The notes below the pieces were generated by a model, which did not search any database, was not told the origin of the DNA, and was given only the letters and a program-made list of their open reading frames with translations. DNA of 64,000 nucleotides, taken from the NCBI GenBank assembly GCA_009767595.1, contig VSDK01016350.1, positions 29,169 to 93,168 of the forward strand, read 5' to 3'. Shown here in pieces: positions 23,596 through 35,875 of this stretch. Both the position numbers and the translations under genes were made by a program. Within the stretch, counting starts at the first letter, position 1. Each line of letters opens with the position of its first letter. This stretch comes from Symbiodinium kawagutii. Its lineage: Eukaryota; Sar; Dinophyceae; Suessiales; Symbiodiniaceae.

Positions 23596-23668
23596 TGTCC
23601 AAAGCTTCAGATTCTCCATCGGATTGAGCTCCACTCATCACCCGGAAGAGCGTGAACATACGAACATA
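23596..23668 (-). CDS. Voltage-gated cation channel, exon O (pore loop)
   Basis: Twenty-four codons containing MFTLFRVMSGAQSD, which matches the pore-helix and selectivity region of dinoflagellate Ion_trans channels. The acceptor is CAGATAG|TA and a GC donor (GGACA|GC) gives phase 1, which fits exon P. An 8-nt near-repeat (TATGTTCG/TATGTTCA) sits at the exon start, so the exact acceptor is less certain. Confidence 0.75.
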
Positions 23669-23729
23669 CTATCTGGGACCTCATGGGAGAAATCTAAGCA
23701 GTACATGGCGAGCTGGGTCAAGCAGTTAG

Positions 23730-23835
23730 CCTGCCAATAATGGTGGTTAATAACCAACAAACTAAAGGGAAAACAATGGTTAATGATGGGAACCAGGGGT
23801 ACAGGGTTTTGACCCACAGCCACATGGTGGGTTTC
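23730..23835. repeat. Dispersed repeat family B, partial copy
   Basis: Contains TAACCAACAAACTAAAGGG, ACAATGGTTAATGATGGG and GGGTTTTGACCCACAGCC, also found at 31740-32040 and, inverted, at 43800-44045. It lies in the intron between channel exons N and O. Confidence 0.65.
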
Positions 23836-24574
23836 AATCGCAACAGAGATGCTGTTGATCTTCGTGTGGCCAACCCACTCGATGGGGGACGATACAACCA
23901 GACTTACCCAGTCTGTGAGCAGGTCACCATCCCTGGGTCTGAGGCCCCAGATGCTCCGGATAGATTAACACATGAGATTTTGAGCATCATGACGGTGTAC
24001 ACACACAAACATGTTGTCGGGAAATACATCATCATCTCGTAATTGGGTCCTAGTTCTCGTGATTTGTTCCATGAAGTCCTTTAGACTCTAGTCTCTTGCA
24101 GGCCAATTGTTCAGCGCAAGTCTCGGTCTTGAAGGGCAAAATCAGAGCTTCATCAACAGCCTCAGGGCATGGATCTGGGCTAAGCAGTGCAGGTTCTCAA
24201 TTCATTGACAATCTAATTTGGAAAGCTAAGACTGCTCACTGATCATCAAGAAGAAGTGGTTCAATGATGTTCAATGTGTGGTTTGGAAGCCAAGAACTAC
24301 AGCAGTACTTCTGTCAAGCAAATCCTTACCATGGAACGGGATGGAATGAAACAAAGGCTGCCATGAACCAAATGTGAACAAGTCGGAAATCCGAGATATC
24401 TCAGGTAGGGCATCCTAGCTCCAGTAAGCCGAAGTACAGCTCCAACATTGGCTGTCTCCAACCAGCGTCATCAAAAAACCAAGCGAAAACATGGGTCACC
24501 CAAAGCCGGGGTCCCTCCAAACGAAACTACCAACCACTTCGGGGCACGCGCAGCCCGAGTCAGGGCGCCGCAGC

Positions 24575-24640
24575 ATCTTCAAAGATCATCTTGTGCCCAA
24601 TGAGTCGCGTGGTCAGGATTCCCATGGCATACAACGTCAC
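24575..24640 (-). CDS. Voltage-gated cation channel, exon N (end of S5)
   Basis: Twenty-two codons, VTLYAMGILTTRLIGHKM plus a short acidic end. This completes the S5 helix and enters the turret before the pore. The acceptor is CTGAG|GT (AG|G type) and the donor GAAGAT|GC. Phase 0 on both sides agrees with exons M and O. Confidence 0.85.
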
Positions 24641-25012
24641 CTCAGTGCAGTGGCACCAGGGCGACATGCGGGAATTTGTCAGCATGGGGATATGGGCAGC
24701 AATGGCAGGCATGTAAGCAGCAACAAGTGGAATGTCGCTGATGTGGAAAGCCCTAGCAACAATTTTGGTGGAATGGGCCAGGAAACATGAACACACACAC
24801 ACACACACATGATGAAGCATCTGGTGCCATCTGTGCACATGCTTCACCGGCTTGCTGGTCGCTTGCACTCGAATAAAATGGTCTGATTATGTGTTTCAAC
24901 AGTTTCTGTGTAGTGGGGATGCATGTACGGATAATTGTGAATACTTACTTTTTTATACTTACACCTGCATATAAACACATATACGCGCGGTGTCCGCCGA
25001 TAAAGTTGTGCA

Positions 25013-25067
25013 CAAACAAACAAACAAACAAACAAACAAACAAACAAACAAACAAACAAAGAAACAG

Positions 25068-25123
<56 letters not shown>

Positions 25124-25126
25124 CCT
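25013..25126. repeat. (CAAA)n followed by (CAAG)n
   Basis: Perfect tetranucleotide arrays, about 12 units of AAAC/CAAA then about 14 of CAAG, inside the M-N intron of the channel gene. Confidence 0.95.
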
Positions 25127-25322
25127 AGCTAACTAATTCACAAACTCACAAACTAATTAACTCACTCACTCACCAAATTCATATACATATACGTGTAGGT
25201 CTGGATATCTATATAGATATATAAAGTCACAACTCAAGAATGTTATGACATATCTATACGCATTACTTACACAACTAATCCCAAGTGTCCAGCTTCCCAA
25301 GCTACCAACGCAGCCAAAGCAC

Positions 25323-25370
25323 CACAGTGAGGACCAGCACCCATACCACGCCCTGAACAGCTGCTGTCAC
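25323..25370 (-). CDS. Voltage-gated cation channel, exon M (S5)
   Basis: Sixteen codons, VTAAVQGVVWVLVLTV, the first part of the S5 helix. The acceptor is CCCGAG|GT and the donor ACTGTG|GTGC. It is in phase 0 with the S4-S5 exon before it and exon N after it. Confidence 0.85.
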
Positions 25371-26042
25371 CTCGGGATTTGCGGATATGCGAATGCATAT
25401 CGCGTGTCTATACGCCCGTGGGTTGCTGAAAATGCCTCACGATATGTGACTACATATGTACATCTTGAGACTTTAATGGTTTATTATACATGTAAGTCCT
25501 AGGAATATAGTGGATTCTGTATGGGCGTCTAATGGACTGCAAACAACGGCTGGTTTGATATACACTGCAATTAGCCTAGACTGAATCTATCCAAGTTCGG
25601 GCTGGGGCGGTGTCTCCTTCATGGATTCCTGATTCGAAATGCGTCAAAATCCAACGCAAAATTGTCATGGGATTCCTTAAGTCATCAGTCATGCTCGGAT
25701 CAAAGTTTGTGATTTTAGCCCAAATCACGCGGGCTTACGTGTACCACAATTTTGAAGTGTGCCAAAACAGGAACATTCAATAAACCACTAGAATTGAGAG
25801 ATTACGCAGCCAACGTCTTGGTGCAAATATATAAATTGATTGATTTATCAAATAGCTATCCGCAGAACTTATCCATTCAATCTCAAATATTCATGATCAA
25901 ATACATATATATATATATTATGTTATATATATATATATGCAAAATATATGGAAGCACATCTTCTCTGTGCATCGATCAATCTATCATTCATCTACCTGCA
26001 AGTACTTTGACATGTTTAGTATATATATATATATAATATATT

Positions 26043-26112
26043 TCACAGAGATAGATGGATGGATGGATAGATAGATAGATGGATGGATGGATGGATAGAT
26101 AAATAGATAGGC
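26043..26112. repeat. GATG/GATA tetranucleotide array
   Basis: Imperfect (GATA/GATG)n in the intron between channel exons L and M, flanked by short TA runs at 25903-26040. Confidence 0.9.
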
Positions 26113-26924
26113 GCGAAAGTAGCTGTGCAAGCGAACATGGAGGAGTTATAAACAACGACATGCTGAAATCCAATGCACTTTGACAGTCTGAACTGAACGT
26201 CGACTTTCCTGGAAATCTTATAAAACCGGAAGCTAGTGCCAAAAATGATCCATATTCCCTCTGGGCTGTTTGCTGAAATGGCCGAACAGATTGAACTATC
26301 CTCGTGCAATCAAAATGTATCAGCCACTTTCACATTGACCATTGCTAATCTCAAGCACATTCCCGGAAATTATGCCGTGCATCTAGTGTGTATGTGGCAA
26401 ACATGTATCTGGACATGGCACGATGTAGCTATTATAACTCATTCAATAGTATATGATTATGGGTCAAATCCCTGTCCCCCGGGTGAACATGCCACAAATG
26501 GCCAAAAGTGGTCTCTGTATGCCTTTTTTGCGTTGTTCACCTACTAATTTTGGTTATAGATGGTTCTGATCCATAGTCAAATATGATCACATGAGTATAG
26601 CATAACTCATTCATCAACATTTGGGGTTCGCCGTTTTTTCCCTGTGCATCCACAGAAGTGATCAACACTGTTCTCATCTCAGCAAGTTCTGCTTGACCAC
26701 TTTCTTCAAGAAAACACCAACTTCTCAGAATCATATGATACATCTGGATCCTGCGCGATACTGCAAGAAATACCTGTGCCTCGCCTGCAGTCCTTGAACA
26801 TTCGGAAGGCTTCAATTCAGGTACCAGTCATTAACCACTCTCAGTATCAACCATAATCGGTGCCCAAGTTCAGCTTGCTGCTTGGTGGTTCCTCCCGACC
26901 GTCGCTTGGCCGTGTCACGCTAAC

Positions 26925-26995
26925 CACCAGGATGTACAAAGGTCTGACTGACTTCACCAACCTGGAGCGGGCGGCCAGGCGGAGGGTTTGGCTGC
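26925..26995 (-). CDS. Voltage-gated cation channel, exon L (S4-S5 linker)
   Basis: Twenty-three codons including LRLAARSRLVKSVRPLYILV: basic residues at intervals, then the hydrophobic start of the S4-S5 linker. The acceptor is ACAG|GC and the donor CTGGTG|GTTAG. It takes the phase-1 end of exon K and passes phase 0 to exon M. Confidence 0.85.
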
Positions 26996-27094
26996 CTGTT
27001 TTGGACATGGCCAAGAGTTGATAGGACGGGCTGGGTCAAGGCTTTAACCAAGCAATTTCATGGGGATAAGTTCACCATTTCATAAGCAAAACAG

Positions 27095-27165
27095 CCTGGT
27101 ACAGGATGGGGGAAGCAGGGGGACTAAGGGTTTTGACCCAGAGCCCCATAGCTATAGTACCAATA
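27095..27165. repeat. Dispersed repeat family B, fragment
   Basis: A short stretch with GGGGGACTAAGGGTTTTGACCC, resembling the end of the family B repeat at 32000. Flanking DNA to about 27480 is low-complexity GGTTAATGATGG. Confidence 0.4.
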
Positions 27166-28193
27166 CCAATACCACCGTTAATGATGTTTGCCATACTGGT
27201 GTGAGGTTAATGATGGCTGTGTGAACCTTGGGGTATAAGATGTGCTGGTTCATCATGATGGTTTATGGCATATCTCAATCAATGTATAGACATGAACTTT
27301 TGATGGTGCAAAATGGCTATTCATGTTTCAAACTTCATCTAGTTTGATACCGGAAGGTATGCCTGGTATGCTTCTGTCACAGATTTGTTTCTGGTACATT
27401 CCTGCTATTGTTGCTACTAATACTCTTTCTCTCTCTCTTTCTCTCCACCATAAAGCACTCAAACACCAACAGGATCCACCTACTTAGAGATAACTGGGTA
27501 TGCTAGATGAAAATATGAACACACCAAACCTATGAGTTTCCCAACCAACATTTGACATATCAAGGCTATTTACGAGGATGCCCAGCCCATGACCAGGGAA
27601 ACGCGGGATTGAGCAGCAACAAAAAGAACACTCTGAAACGTGAGCGCGTGTGGTCCACCAATGTGGTATCGGTTCGGGCCACACTGATGATCTCATTTCC
27701 GCTACCTGGAGTTGCAAAACAAGGGCTTTTGGTGATGGTCAGTGGCAAAGCAGAACCTGAGGTTGTATTCAGGACTGAATACATGCTGAAGTTAAACAAA
27801 TTTGATCGCAGGACTTGCAATCGTGCATCCCAGCCCATGCCTACTGGCCGTCACCAAAGTATCTCAAGTTCACACTGTAGATGAACGATGAAGATCACTT
27901 GCAAAAGGAGCAGCAAAACAAATGTCTGACAAAAGTTCAAGGCAGCTTGTCAAACCCTTGGTCAACCAAAAGTGTCTGACAGTACACCTTGCATTGACCA
28001 GCATGAGACCCGAAACATAAACTGCCACTTTGATCGCATTCCATCTCAAATCATCCACCCGGAGTCCATATTTCTGAGTGCAGCCATTCTGGCAGAACCA
28101 AGGCTTTGTTTACACCAACTTGCCTTGCAAACTGTGCTCTCCATAAACAGACTTTGTATCTAAAGATCATCAGCAAGTGCAACTTTGACCCAC

Positions 28194-28260
28194 CAAGGAA
28201 CTTTGCCAGTCTCAAGATTCGCAACAAACGCAGTAGACGCATCCTCAGCGCAGCAAACAA
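28194..28260 (-). CDS. Voltage-gated cation channel, exon K (S4 voltage sensor)
   Basis: Twenty-two codons with LRMRLLRLLRILRLAK, arginine at every third position, the hallmark of an S4 voltage sensor. The donor CTTG|GTGGGT leaves phase 1, completed by exon L (GC). The acceptor is CATCACAAG|TT. Another frame over the same DNA is open and looks protein-like, but the S4 pattern and the phase agreement decide for this one. Confidence 0.88.
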
Positions 28261-29075
28261 CTTGTGATGACTGGGACTGTGTGAGATCATGGAGATCATT
28301 TGGTGTGCTGGTTGCCAACGATTCAACTGCCATATTACACAAATGGTTGGTTTGGGCGAAGTTCCATCTGACAATAAGCCGCCCAGCTGATTCACTTCAT
28401 CACCAGCTGTCGAGATGCTAAGACATGGTAAGACGGGGCCAATTTTAGCAGCTGGATCTCCAACCAGCACAGTTCCACCCCAAGACACTTGGAGTTTTCC
28501 CATGGCGTTTCAGTAAGCATCAACCATATGGAGACGTCTCAAGCAACTCATCGCCCAATTATTCAACCACCAAAGCAAGAAAGGCTAAGCATGTCTCTTG
28601 GTGACCAAGCTAAGTACGTGGTCCTTCCACCAACTGACGCCTGCTGCTTTCTGACCAAGGTAGCACTGGTAGTAGCTACATCTACTACCACCAGGTGTCC
28701 CGTGGCCCGCGGTGGCTTCGCCAGGCAACAGCATCATCAGCTGCCCCACGTTGACACCGTGCGCTTTGGCCTTATGTCCTTCGTGGGCACTGCCTCACCG
28801 GGAAGGTGGTCATGGCTGCGCCGTGGATGGGTGCGGCCGCTACAGCAACCATTGGTAGCTACTGGTTGGTGGTAGCTAGTGGTTGGTAGTTAGTAGCTAC
28901 TAGTTAGTGGTTATAGCTAGTGGTTAGTAGTAGCTAGTGGGTAGTGATGTTGATACGGCGACAGGGGCAACTTTGATGACAGCCGGTGATGAGTAGTGGT
29001 CAATGCGAATCAGCAACATCTATTGTTGCTGAGCATTTTGACAGATTGGATGGTGAACAAGAAAAACATTGGCCT

Positions 29076-29404
29076 TCATGACAGTGTCACACTGTCACAC
29101 TCTTCATCAAAAATAATCAGGTTCCAATCTGTCGGGACGAAAACACAATCTTTACCTACACGGTGCCAAGAATCACGGGTGGATAGCTGGATTTTGTCCA
29201 CAAACTCTGTGACCAGGTTAGGCCATTCCCAGTGAGGGTCGTGAAGCTACCGGAACCAAGTCGTAGCGAAGGCAACATGTGGAGTTTTTCAGCTCGACAT
29301 CTTGGAGTTTTCAAAATGTGTTGCCCAGTATATTCCGTTTCTCTGAAATGTTCAATAAAGTATTCATGCAGAAACTCAATGCAAACACACACGCTCCTGC
29401 ATGA
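29076..29404 (-). CDS. Candidate exon block, unknown
   Basis: Two overlapping minus-strand readings. One (29404 downward, after TTTTTTCATGCAG) reads CIEFLHEYFIEHFRETEYTG and stays open to 29156. The other (29246-29076, after GGTAG) reads HWEWPNLVTEFVDKIQL and CVFVPTDWNLIIFDEE and ends in TGA. Both cannot be fully right. The region lies in the J-K intron of the proposed channel gene, so either that intron is long or a missing S3 exon is near. No family assigned. Confidence 0.3.
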
Positions 29405-30506
29405 AAAAAGACTCTTTGATTCTCGGCAGGGTACTGCTTTGAAAACAATGCCATGATTGCAGGGCAAAATAGCACCAGATCGAGAACAAATAGTGGGGAG
29501 GAGCAACTGTCCCATTGCCCCCTGTCTTTCGGCCAGACACAAATTTGGACTGATCTTATTACTTTGTTCAAAGCATGCATGTGGATGCATGTGGGTCATT
29601 TCAGAAATCAGTGGCTTCCTTATCAATAGTATTGACCTGTCTGCAAAGACCTCTCAATACATCTTTTCGAACAGACAAGCTCATGCCAAGCAAATCATAT
29701 GGGATATTTGGGATAAAAAAATGCATCGTTTGCTTTGCTTCCAAGATGCTTGGCGAACCCTGGAAAGATTTCCTGGCGGCAAAAAGCAGTGTGCTACTGA
29801 TGGTAGCTTGGAGTTTGCATGTCAATGAAATAGCTCAATGCAACCATCTCCCGAAAGAACCACGTGCAGCGATTAAGGACAAACAAACAGTGGACAAAAT
29901 CCATCAATCTGGCTGATTAGCATGCTATAGGCCCGACAACAAGTGGAGGCACAATGAGAAACGAGAATGTCTTCACCGTCGCAGTGATATTGCTGAACAA
30001 CCACCCCAAGCAGTTGCAAGTTGGATTACAACCCCATGTTCCACTGTACTGGTACAAATCGACTCGCGGAACTTAGTTGCAAAGCAACTTATTGATAGCG
30101 TAACCGGGCCACCTTGCAGAATAGACTCACCATTCCAGGTAGCTTCCTATCAACCACTCAGCCCCTATAAATCGCTGCTGGAAAGCTCCACGGAAGGTCA
30201 ATCTACTCGGCCCCTCTGCCTGGCCACATTGATGAGTGGCACCAACCAGGAATCGCCCTCGGTCAAGCAGGTGGAGGTAGACGTGTTCAAACTATATTGG
30301 TTATATTTGGCTATACTTATGATTCAATAAACAGGTTGCCATTTGCACAGATCATATCATATCTGTTGCACGTCGAAACTGCTTGTCCTTGACTTCTTGA
30401 AACCACATCTTACTGTGGTGATGTCACTAGCAGGTGTCGCATTGGGAACATCCTTCCCCAATCTCAACTGAGCCATGCCATAAACTCGAGCTTTCTGGCC
30501 ATACAG

Positions 30507-30776
30507 TCACTGTTTGTGGATTCTAAGCATTTCAATCATCCTTTCAACGATGCTTTTGCTTGTTCTGGGGACAGTGCAAGGGACTGCTCCAAATGAGAAA
30601 ACTGTGGTGCCCCAAAAGCCGTCTTCATCCATCGATTCCCTCCCCTGATTACTTGCTGAAGCACCGCCGAACTGAGAACGATCGCTAAATCCAGCAGATT
30701 CCAGACCTAGCAGCTGCACAGTCCAGTTGTTGCAAGATGCACCCAGCGGATCATAACGGGGTTTAGCCGCCAGTTG
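30507..30776 (-). CDS. Candidate exon in the J-K interval, unknown
   Basis: Eighty-nine codons to TGA at 30507, opening right after GATATCTCAG|CA. Readable parts include WTVQLLGLESAGFSDRSQFG, ESMDEDGFWGTT and SKSIVERMIEMLRIHKQ. It is not channel-like. It could be a separate minus-strand gene nested in or interrupting the proposed channel, which would weaken the J-K link. An upstream open block at 30880-31101 may belong to it. Confidence 0.45.
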   Translation of the reverse strand, partial: QLAAKPRYDPLGASCNNWTVQLLGLESAGFSDRSQFGGASASNQGRESMDEDGFWGTTVFSFGAVPCTVPRTSKSIVERMIEMLRIHKQ

Positions 30777-31625
30777 CTGAGATATCAACATGGGAGATCA
30801 CTACCATCACTAGCCAGCAATAAGCTGAAGGGAAATCAAAAGATGTTGACTGTAGGAGTGTCTGTTTTTGGATCCCTCATTAGAGTGGTGATGGCTTTCT
30901 CATTGCATTGGCTTGCATCCATCCTGCCGCGCCGACCAGCGTATCATCAAAGCCTTTGGGAAGAGCTGTGCTTCTTCGAAATCGAACCATGGGCTGAGCA
31001 AGGCAGCCGAGCTCAATGATTCTTGTACTCCTTCCACTCAAAAGGATGAATAGATTGCCACACCGCAAATGTATCATTAGAGGAATTGCACATTTTACCA
31101 TATGCTTAACGATTTGTCAACAAACAATCATGGCGCGGCCTGTTCGCACCCCTTCCAAATAAGCTCTCTTCAATGTCACAGAAGGAAAGAGTAGCGCAGA
31201 GCTTGCGTTGTGAAGAAGACCGGGATTCAATTGAGTGCACAAACGAGTCAACTCAAAACAATTTTGGCAAGCTCAGATCTAGTGTGAAACAACAACCTAG
31301 CATCTCACATACAGCTGCTTCGGTCAGCTGTACCTATTCGTAGCTCTGGTTATGCTGCACGGTCCTACGAAAACATATGCTTCGAGATTTGGCGAAGTAG
31401 ACTGACTAAACCTAACAACAGTCAGCACTGCCAGAGCAACCACAGTACAAGTACTATTGACAACAGAATATATAACCCGTTGATGTTGTTGGACATGTGA
31501 ACTAACTAATGGTGAATAGTTGGACTAATTAGTCATGTTAATTCTAATCCATTGTTAATTCTTGTTGGACTAATGAGACTAATCATGTTAAATGAGTGTT
31601 AGCACTTCATGGACAAGACAATGAC

Positions 31626-31723
31626 GTTGGCACCACGCCAAGGAACGATATCTGGGCTGTCACATGAGAAGAAGTCTCGACCCAGGCGCTTCAAACGCAC
31701 CACCAGTTCGAAGACATAGATGC
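31626..31723 (-). CDS. Voltage-gated cation channel, exon J (S2-S3)
   Basis: Thirty-two codons starting IYVFELVVRLKRLGRDFF, the end of S2 with its acidic residue and the loop to S3, then PWRGAN. The acceptor CTTCAG|GC completes the phase-1 end of exon I (T+GC = Cys). The 3' end is uncertain (GT at AAC|GTCATT or six bases later). The S3-S4 loop exon expected next was not found. Confidence 0.8.
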
Positions 31724-31739
31724 CTGAAGGAATCTGGAC

Positions 31740-32040
31740 ATGGGTCATGGGTCAAGGCTTGAACCAACCAATAATGGTGGCTATTAACCAACCAAACTAT
31801 AGGGAAAACAGGGTCAATATTAACCAACCAATAAAAGCTGGTTAATGGTCAATAATGGGATGATAACTAACAATTATAGGGGATATATACCAACTTTACA
31901 TGGCTATGGGTCAATATTAACCAAACAATAGTGGGGGATAATGACCAACCAAATCATAGGGAAAACATTGGTTAATGATAGGGGAACCAGGGGTACGGGG
32001 AGAACTGACCCACAGCCATATGGGATCATATGGGTATGTG
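31740..32040. repeat. Dispersed repeat family B, full copy
   Basis: About 300 bp of CCAACCAATAATGG, ACCAAACTATAGGGAAAAC and GGATATATACCAACTTTACA units, ending GGTACGGGGAGAACTGACCC. The reverse complement matches 43800-44045 along most of its length. Function unknown, non-coding. Confidence 0.7.
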
Positions 32041-33446
32041 CCAAACCATACGGTAACCAATGGGCCCGACCAAATCATGATCAATTTACAAATGAAAACC
32101 ATTGGTTGACTGGGGGCACCACTGTTTTGGCAGACGCACACGCACACACCCACATGCTGAAAGAAATACACAAGGACAATGGTGGTCAGTAGTTGGTGGT
32201 CAATGATAGCTAATGACGGCTGAATCCACCAGCCACGGCTAATGAAATTGGCTGAGAATGGCCCTGGTTTATCATGGATCAGAACACGGGTGATACAGAC
32301 CTAGAATGGCATAGATTTGCGGGTATTTGGACCAGCATCAGGATATTATGAATGCGATCAACAATCAAATGGGGCCATGTGGTGGCAGGACATGTTGCTA
32401 CTGTACTGATGATATCTGAGGCGGGGCCAAGCAATATACGCTTTTGAGCATCGGTACAATTAGCCATAGTATGGTGGTCTATGATCCACCAACATGTCCT
32501 ATGACATGTGCATATGTATATGAAACAGTTGAAACATATCATCTACATTGGTTGCTACAACACACCAATACCTGCACAGTTTGAAGCAAGAAACGAATTA
32601 GCCAGTTAAATTTTGATTGTTCATGACACAGGAAAAGTGGCACTACAGGTTCTTCAATCATGTCTTCTTTGTGGTTCAATGTGGCTGAATGCTTCTCAAT
32701 TGAAGTAGATTCATGATTATATAGTGGTTGTTGCTGCATTTTCCTGGATGGCACACTATGGCCGGTCATCTACGCCTCATGCAGCGTCAACTCTTGCTCA
32801 CAAGCCCTCCCCTTTCCTCCGAGCAGTGCACACACCTGAAGTTGCAATGCCTTTCAAAATAGTGGTTCACCAACCATTAACAACATCGTTTGACCACGTA
32901 ATCAACCATCAACAACCACTACAAACCACTAACAACCATTACTGAATCATTGACAACACTTAACCACTGACCCCACTAATCAACCAATGCTTTTTGTTGA
33001 TGCATATTCATGCATTTCTCTCCTTCAAGAACATGTGTCAATGCCCAAACTGTAGGAGTACGGGCCTTTTTGCTCGGATCATAATACTACATATTTGGCA
33101 CCAGCAAAAACTTAGTACATCAACAATTATCACGGTAATTTTCTTATGATTGAGCTGTGCGCAAGCAAACCAAGATCATATACCTAACCAGCAATCCTGT
33201 TTGGTGGAATGTCAAGAACTATTACAAATCATTTGAAATTGTTAGCCAGTGAACACCAGTCACACCATCATTGTTGTGTCTAAGTCTAAATAGAATATAT
33301 AGGAAAAAAGTACTAGCCGCTATCAACATCTATCAACATCTATCAGCTTCTATCAGCCACCACTCTGAACCGTGATTACATGCATACATACATCCACTGC
33401 TATGCTGATGAATGACCTTAACCGCCACCTTCGCTGCCAAGGGGCA

Positions 33447-33568
33447 TAGCAAGAAATTCTCGAAGACCAACCAGCCACCCCAGTCAATATCCGTCTCGCA
33501 GCCCATCAGCAGCGCGTTCACTGCAATGACACCACCTCGGTTGCTCCGCTGCAGTGAATCCAAGATCC
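33447..33568 (-). CDS. Voltage-gated cation channel, exon I (S1-S2)
   Basis: Forty codons: GGVIAVNALLMGCETDIDW is S1 and the start of the extracellular loop, and LVFENFLL begins S2. These match the NA-MG-ETD pattern of dinoflagellate Ion_trans channels. The acceptor is ATGAG|GA (AG|G) and the GC donor CTAT|GC gives phase 1, as exon J needs. This is the first recognised exon of the complete domain. Confidence 0.85.
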
Positions 33569-33719
33569 TCATCTGATGATTTTATTTGATCACCTACATC
33601 TGAGTACACCCATCTATATTCTAGCCGAACAGGCTACACATATGTGCATTGTGATTTTAAATATGACATGTTTGATTTATGATCTTTATATACATCTACG
33701 TACCTGTGAATATATAGAC

Positions 33720-33805
33720 ATATATATATAAATATTATATATATATATATATATATTAGTATAAATTTAAAATAAATAAACAAATAAATAGAGAGAGAGA
33801 GAGTG
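33720..33805. repeat. (TA)n then (GA)n microsatellite
   Basis: TATATA run at 33720-33757 and GAGAGA at 33791-33804, AT-rich between. Confidence 0.85.
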
Positions 33806-34951
33806 TTAGAGATTTGATGAATTTGGTAGATATCAATGACATCTACATCACTTGCTTAAGATCCATCGCCCCAAGTACGGAGTCGGAGGATGTGCTCACA
33901 TTCTCAGCTGGGAACGCCATCGATTCCCTCAGCAAACCAGCTTGGAGGGATGACTACAGAGCCATATTTCGGGGGATGGACACTGGCACCCCATATCTCC
34001 AATGTTGGCTGTTATTCCCCATCATCAACCATTGCAAACCTTTATTACAACATGTGTGTATCGACATGGAGAAACATCAGCCATCATTCATCAAGCATCC
34101 ACTATCATCAACCACTATGAAACCATCATTATTGCACTTGATAGCCACTTCTAAGCCATGGCTTGCAATCCTCGGACCCAAGGGGCCGATGAAGGATTGA
34201 AATCCAGCTCCTTCAGTCCATGAAAGGTCCCAATCTAACCTCAGGCACAAACAAGGAACAAGTTCAACAAGTTCATCATAAGTTCATCTATGTTCAGAGA
34301 AAGGATGAAAAGCACCGCACATAGCAGCTGATATCGGACCAATAAAAGGAAACTAAGAAAATAGACGAGTTGGTGAGGACCCTTGCCCCATGCAAAAGAC
34401 ATGCGCAAGTCAAGTAGAAGTCATAATTCCCAGGTTGAAATAAGCCGAGTATTTGAAACCACCAACCGGCAGAACAACAAACATGACAACAAAAACAGGT
34501 CCAATGTACAAGGACTGCTGACACAGCTTGGATTCTGCAACATTGGGTGGCACGAGGAACGCATGAAAATGGTTGTTGGCTTCAAGCACGCACCACCACC
34601 CAAACAAACTTACTTATGTATCTATCTATCTGTATCTACAAGTATTTTATGTGCCGATGTACCAATAGATGTTTACTATCGTGTTCATATTTGGGTGTTC
34701 ATCTACAAAGCCAGTGCCAAACACTGCGAAAAGGCATGCCAAGTAAGCATCTTCCAATGATGCAGAGCCTTGATTTGAGCATATGTTGGTCATGTCTTTG
34801 CAAGAAAACTTGGGTGACGAGATATCGAATTGCCCTAAAATGCCTATGGGTCCGATTTGCATTGGGACGACAATAGTACCAACAAAAACCCTGAATAACC
34901 TCGCGGATTTCCAAAACTGGAGACTAAAAGTCGGATCAAAGTGTCCTTGTC

Positions 34952-35125
34952 TCAAACTGCTCCAGTAGCAACAAGTACCTGGTGCCCAGATGTGTTTTCG
35001 AATCGCCCTGGCACCCCGGTACTCATGGCATGGCCCAGCCCCTGGGGCTCCTCAAAATGGTCCGCAGCCATACCGTTGCCAGGACACATGAAGGCGATGA
35101 CCTCAGAATTGCCAATCTTCGCTGG
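34952..35125 (-). CDS. Candidate exon between channel domains
   Basis: Fifty-seven codons after CTGTTTGCAG|CC, reading KIGNSEVIAFMCPGNGMAAD and ending in TGA at 34952, unless the donor GGGCACCAG|GTACTT is used. It lies where S5, pore and S6 exons of the first channel domain are expected but is not hydrophobic, so its relation to the channel is open. The adjacent minus frame 34650-34955 contains hydrophobic segments (YLACLFAVFGTGF). Confidence 0.35.
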   Translation of the reverse strand, partial: PAKIGNSEVIAFMCPGNGMAADHFEEPQGLGHAMSTGVPGRFENTSGHQVLVATGAV

Positions 35126-35479
35126 CTGCAAACAGTGGTGGGGAACCTTCAATAATATGGTTACTGCATATCGTAGCCGTTGAGGGTGAGTTTTGCTTAA
35201 AATTGATGTTTGGTGGCTGTTGGAGATTAAATTGATTATGGTCATTAGTGATGAAGACATCCACAGTCATGTTCTGCTCTAGATCTACTTGCAAGTCTGG
35301 GAGTGATATGTGTTGATCCATGGATCAAAAGCCTGTGTTGGTCATAGGTTGACAGGCTTTCGCAGCCTGAAACAGCCGTTGTGGGCCAACATGGGCGACT
35401 GGATGTTACGGTAGGCAACTCCAGGTGCAACTTGTGGTTGCCCAGTTTCATCATGTGTTCTTCACAATCGCAATTTTCA

Positions 35480-35825
35480 ATGTTGTTACTGGTTGGTGCT
35501 GAAGCCAACCCACCAATACTAGTTAATCAACCAACGCTCCTAAGGATTGCGGAAAACAAACCAATGTTTGAAAGCACCAACTAGAATCTGTTGCTTCGTC
35601 CAATTTAGAAATAGCTGTCCTTTCAGTTGCAGTGCCAATGACTCACTCAACTGGTTGGTGATTCAACCACCCCTATGAAAAATATGTTTGTCAACCAACC
35701 ATTTGTGAATGATTCCATTTGGGAAAAATATGTGAATCAAACCACCAACTGGCTAAACAACTAATCTGGTTGGTGGTTTTGTAGGGGTGATAACCATTTA
35801 TTAACCATACCAACCACCCAAGAAG
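35480..35825. repeat. ACCAACC-rich repeat family C, inverted arms
   Basis: Opposed arms such as TGGTTGGTGATTCAACCACC (near 35650) and TGGTTGGTGGTTTTGTAGGGG (near 35770), with AAAAATATGTTTGTCAACC and CCATTTGTGAATGATT between. Similar phrases occur at 53290-53345. Confidence 0.5.
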
Positions 35826-35875
35826 CACTCAAACAATTCACCGCACAGCACAGCCATAATCTGCCGACTTGTAGC

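Noticed and set aside
28160-28391. Minus frame reading TAFVANLETGKVPWWVKVAL
   Set aside because: Protein-like, but it overlaps the S4 voltage-sensor exon in another frame, which has a recognisable motif and matching splice phases.
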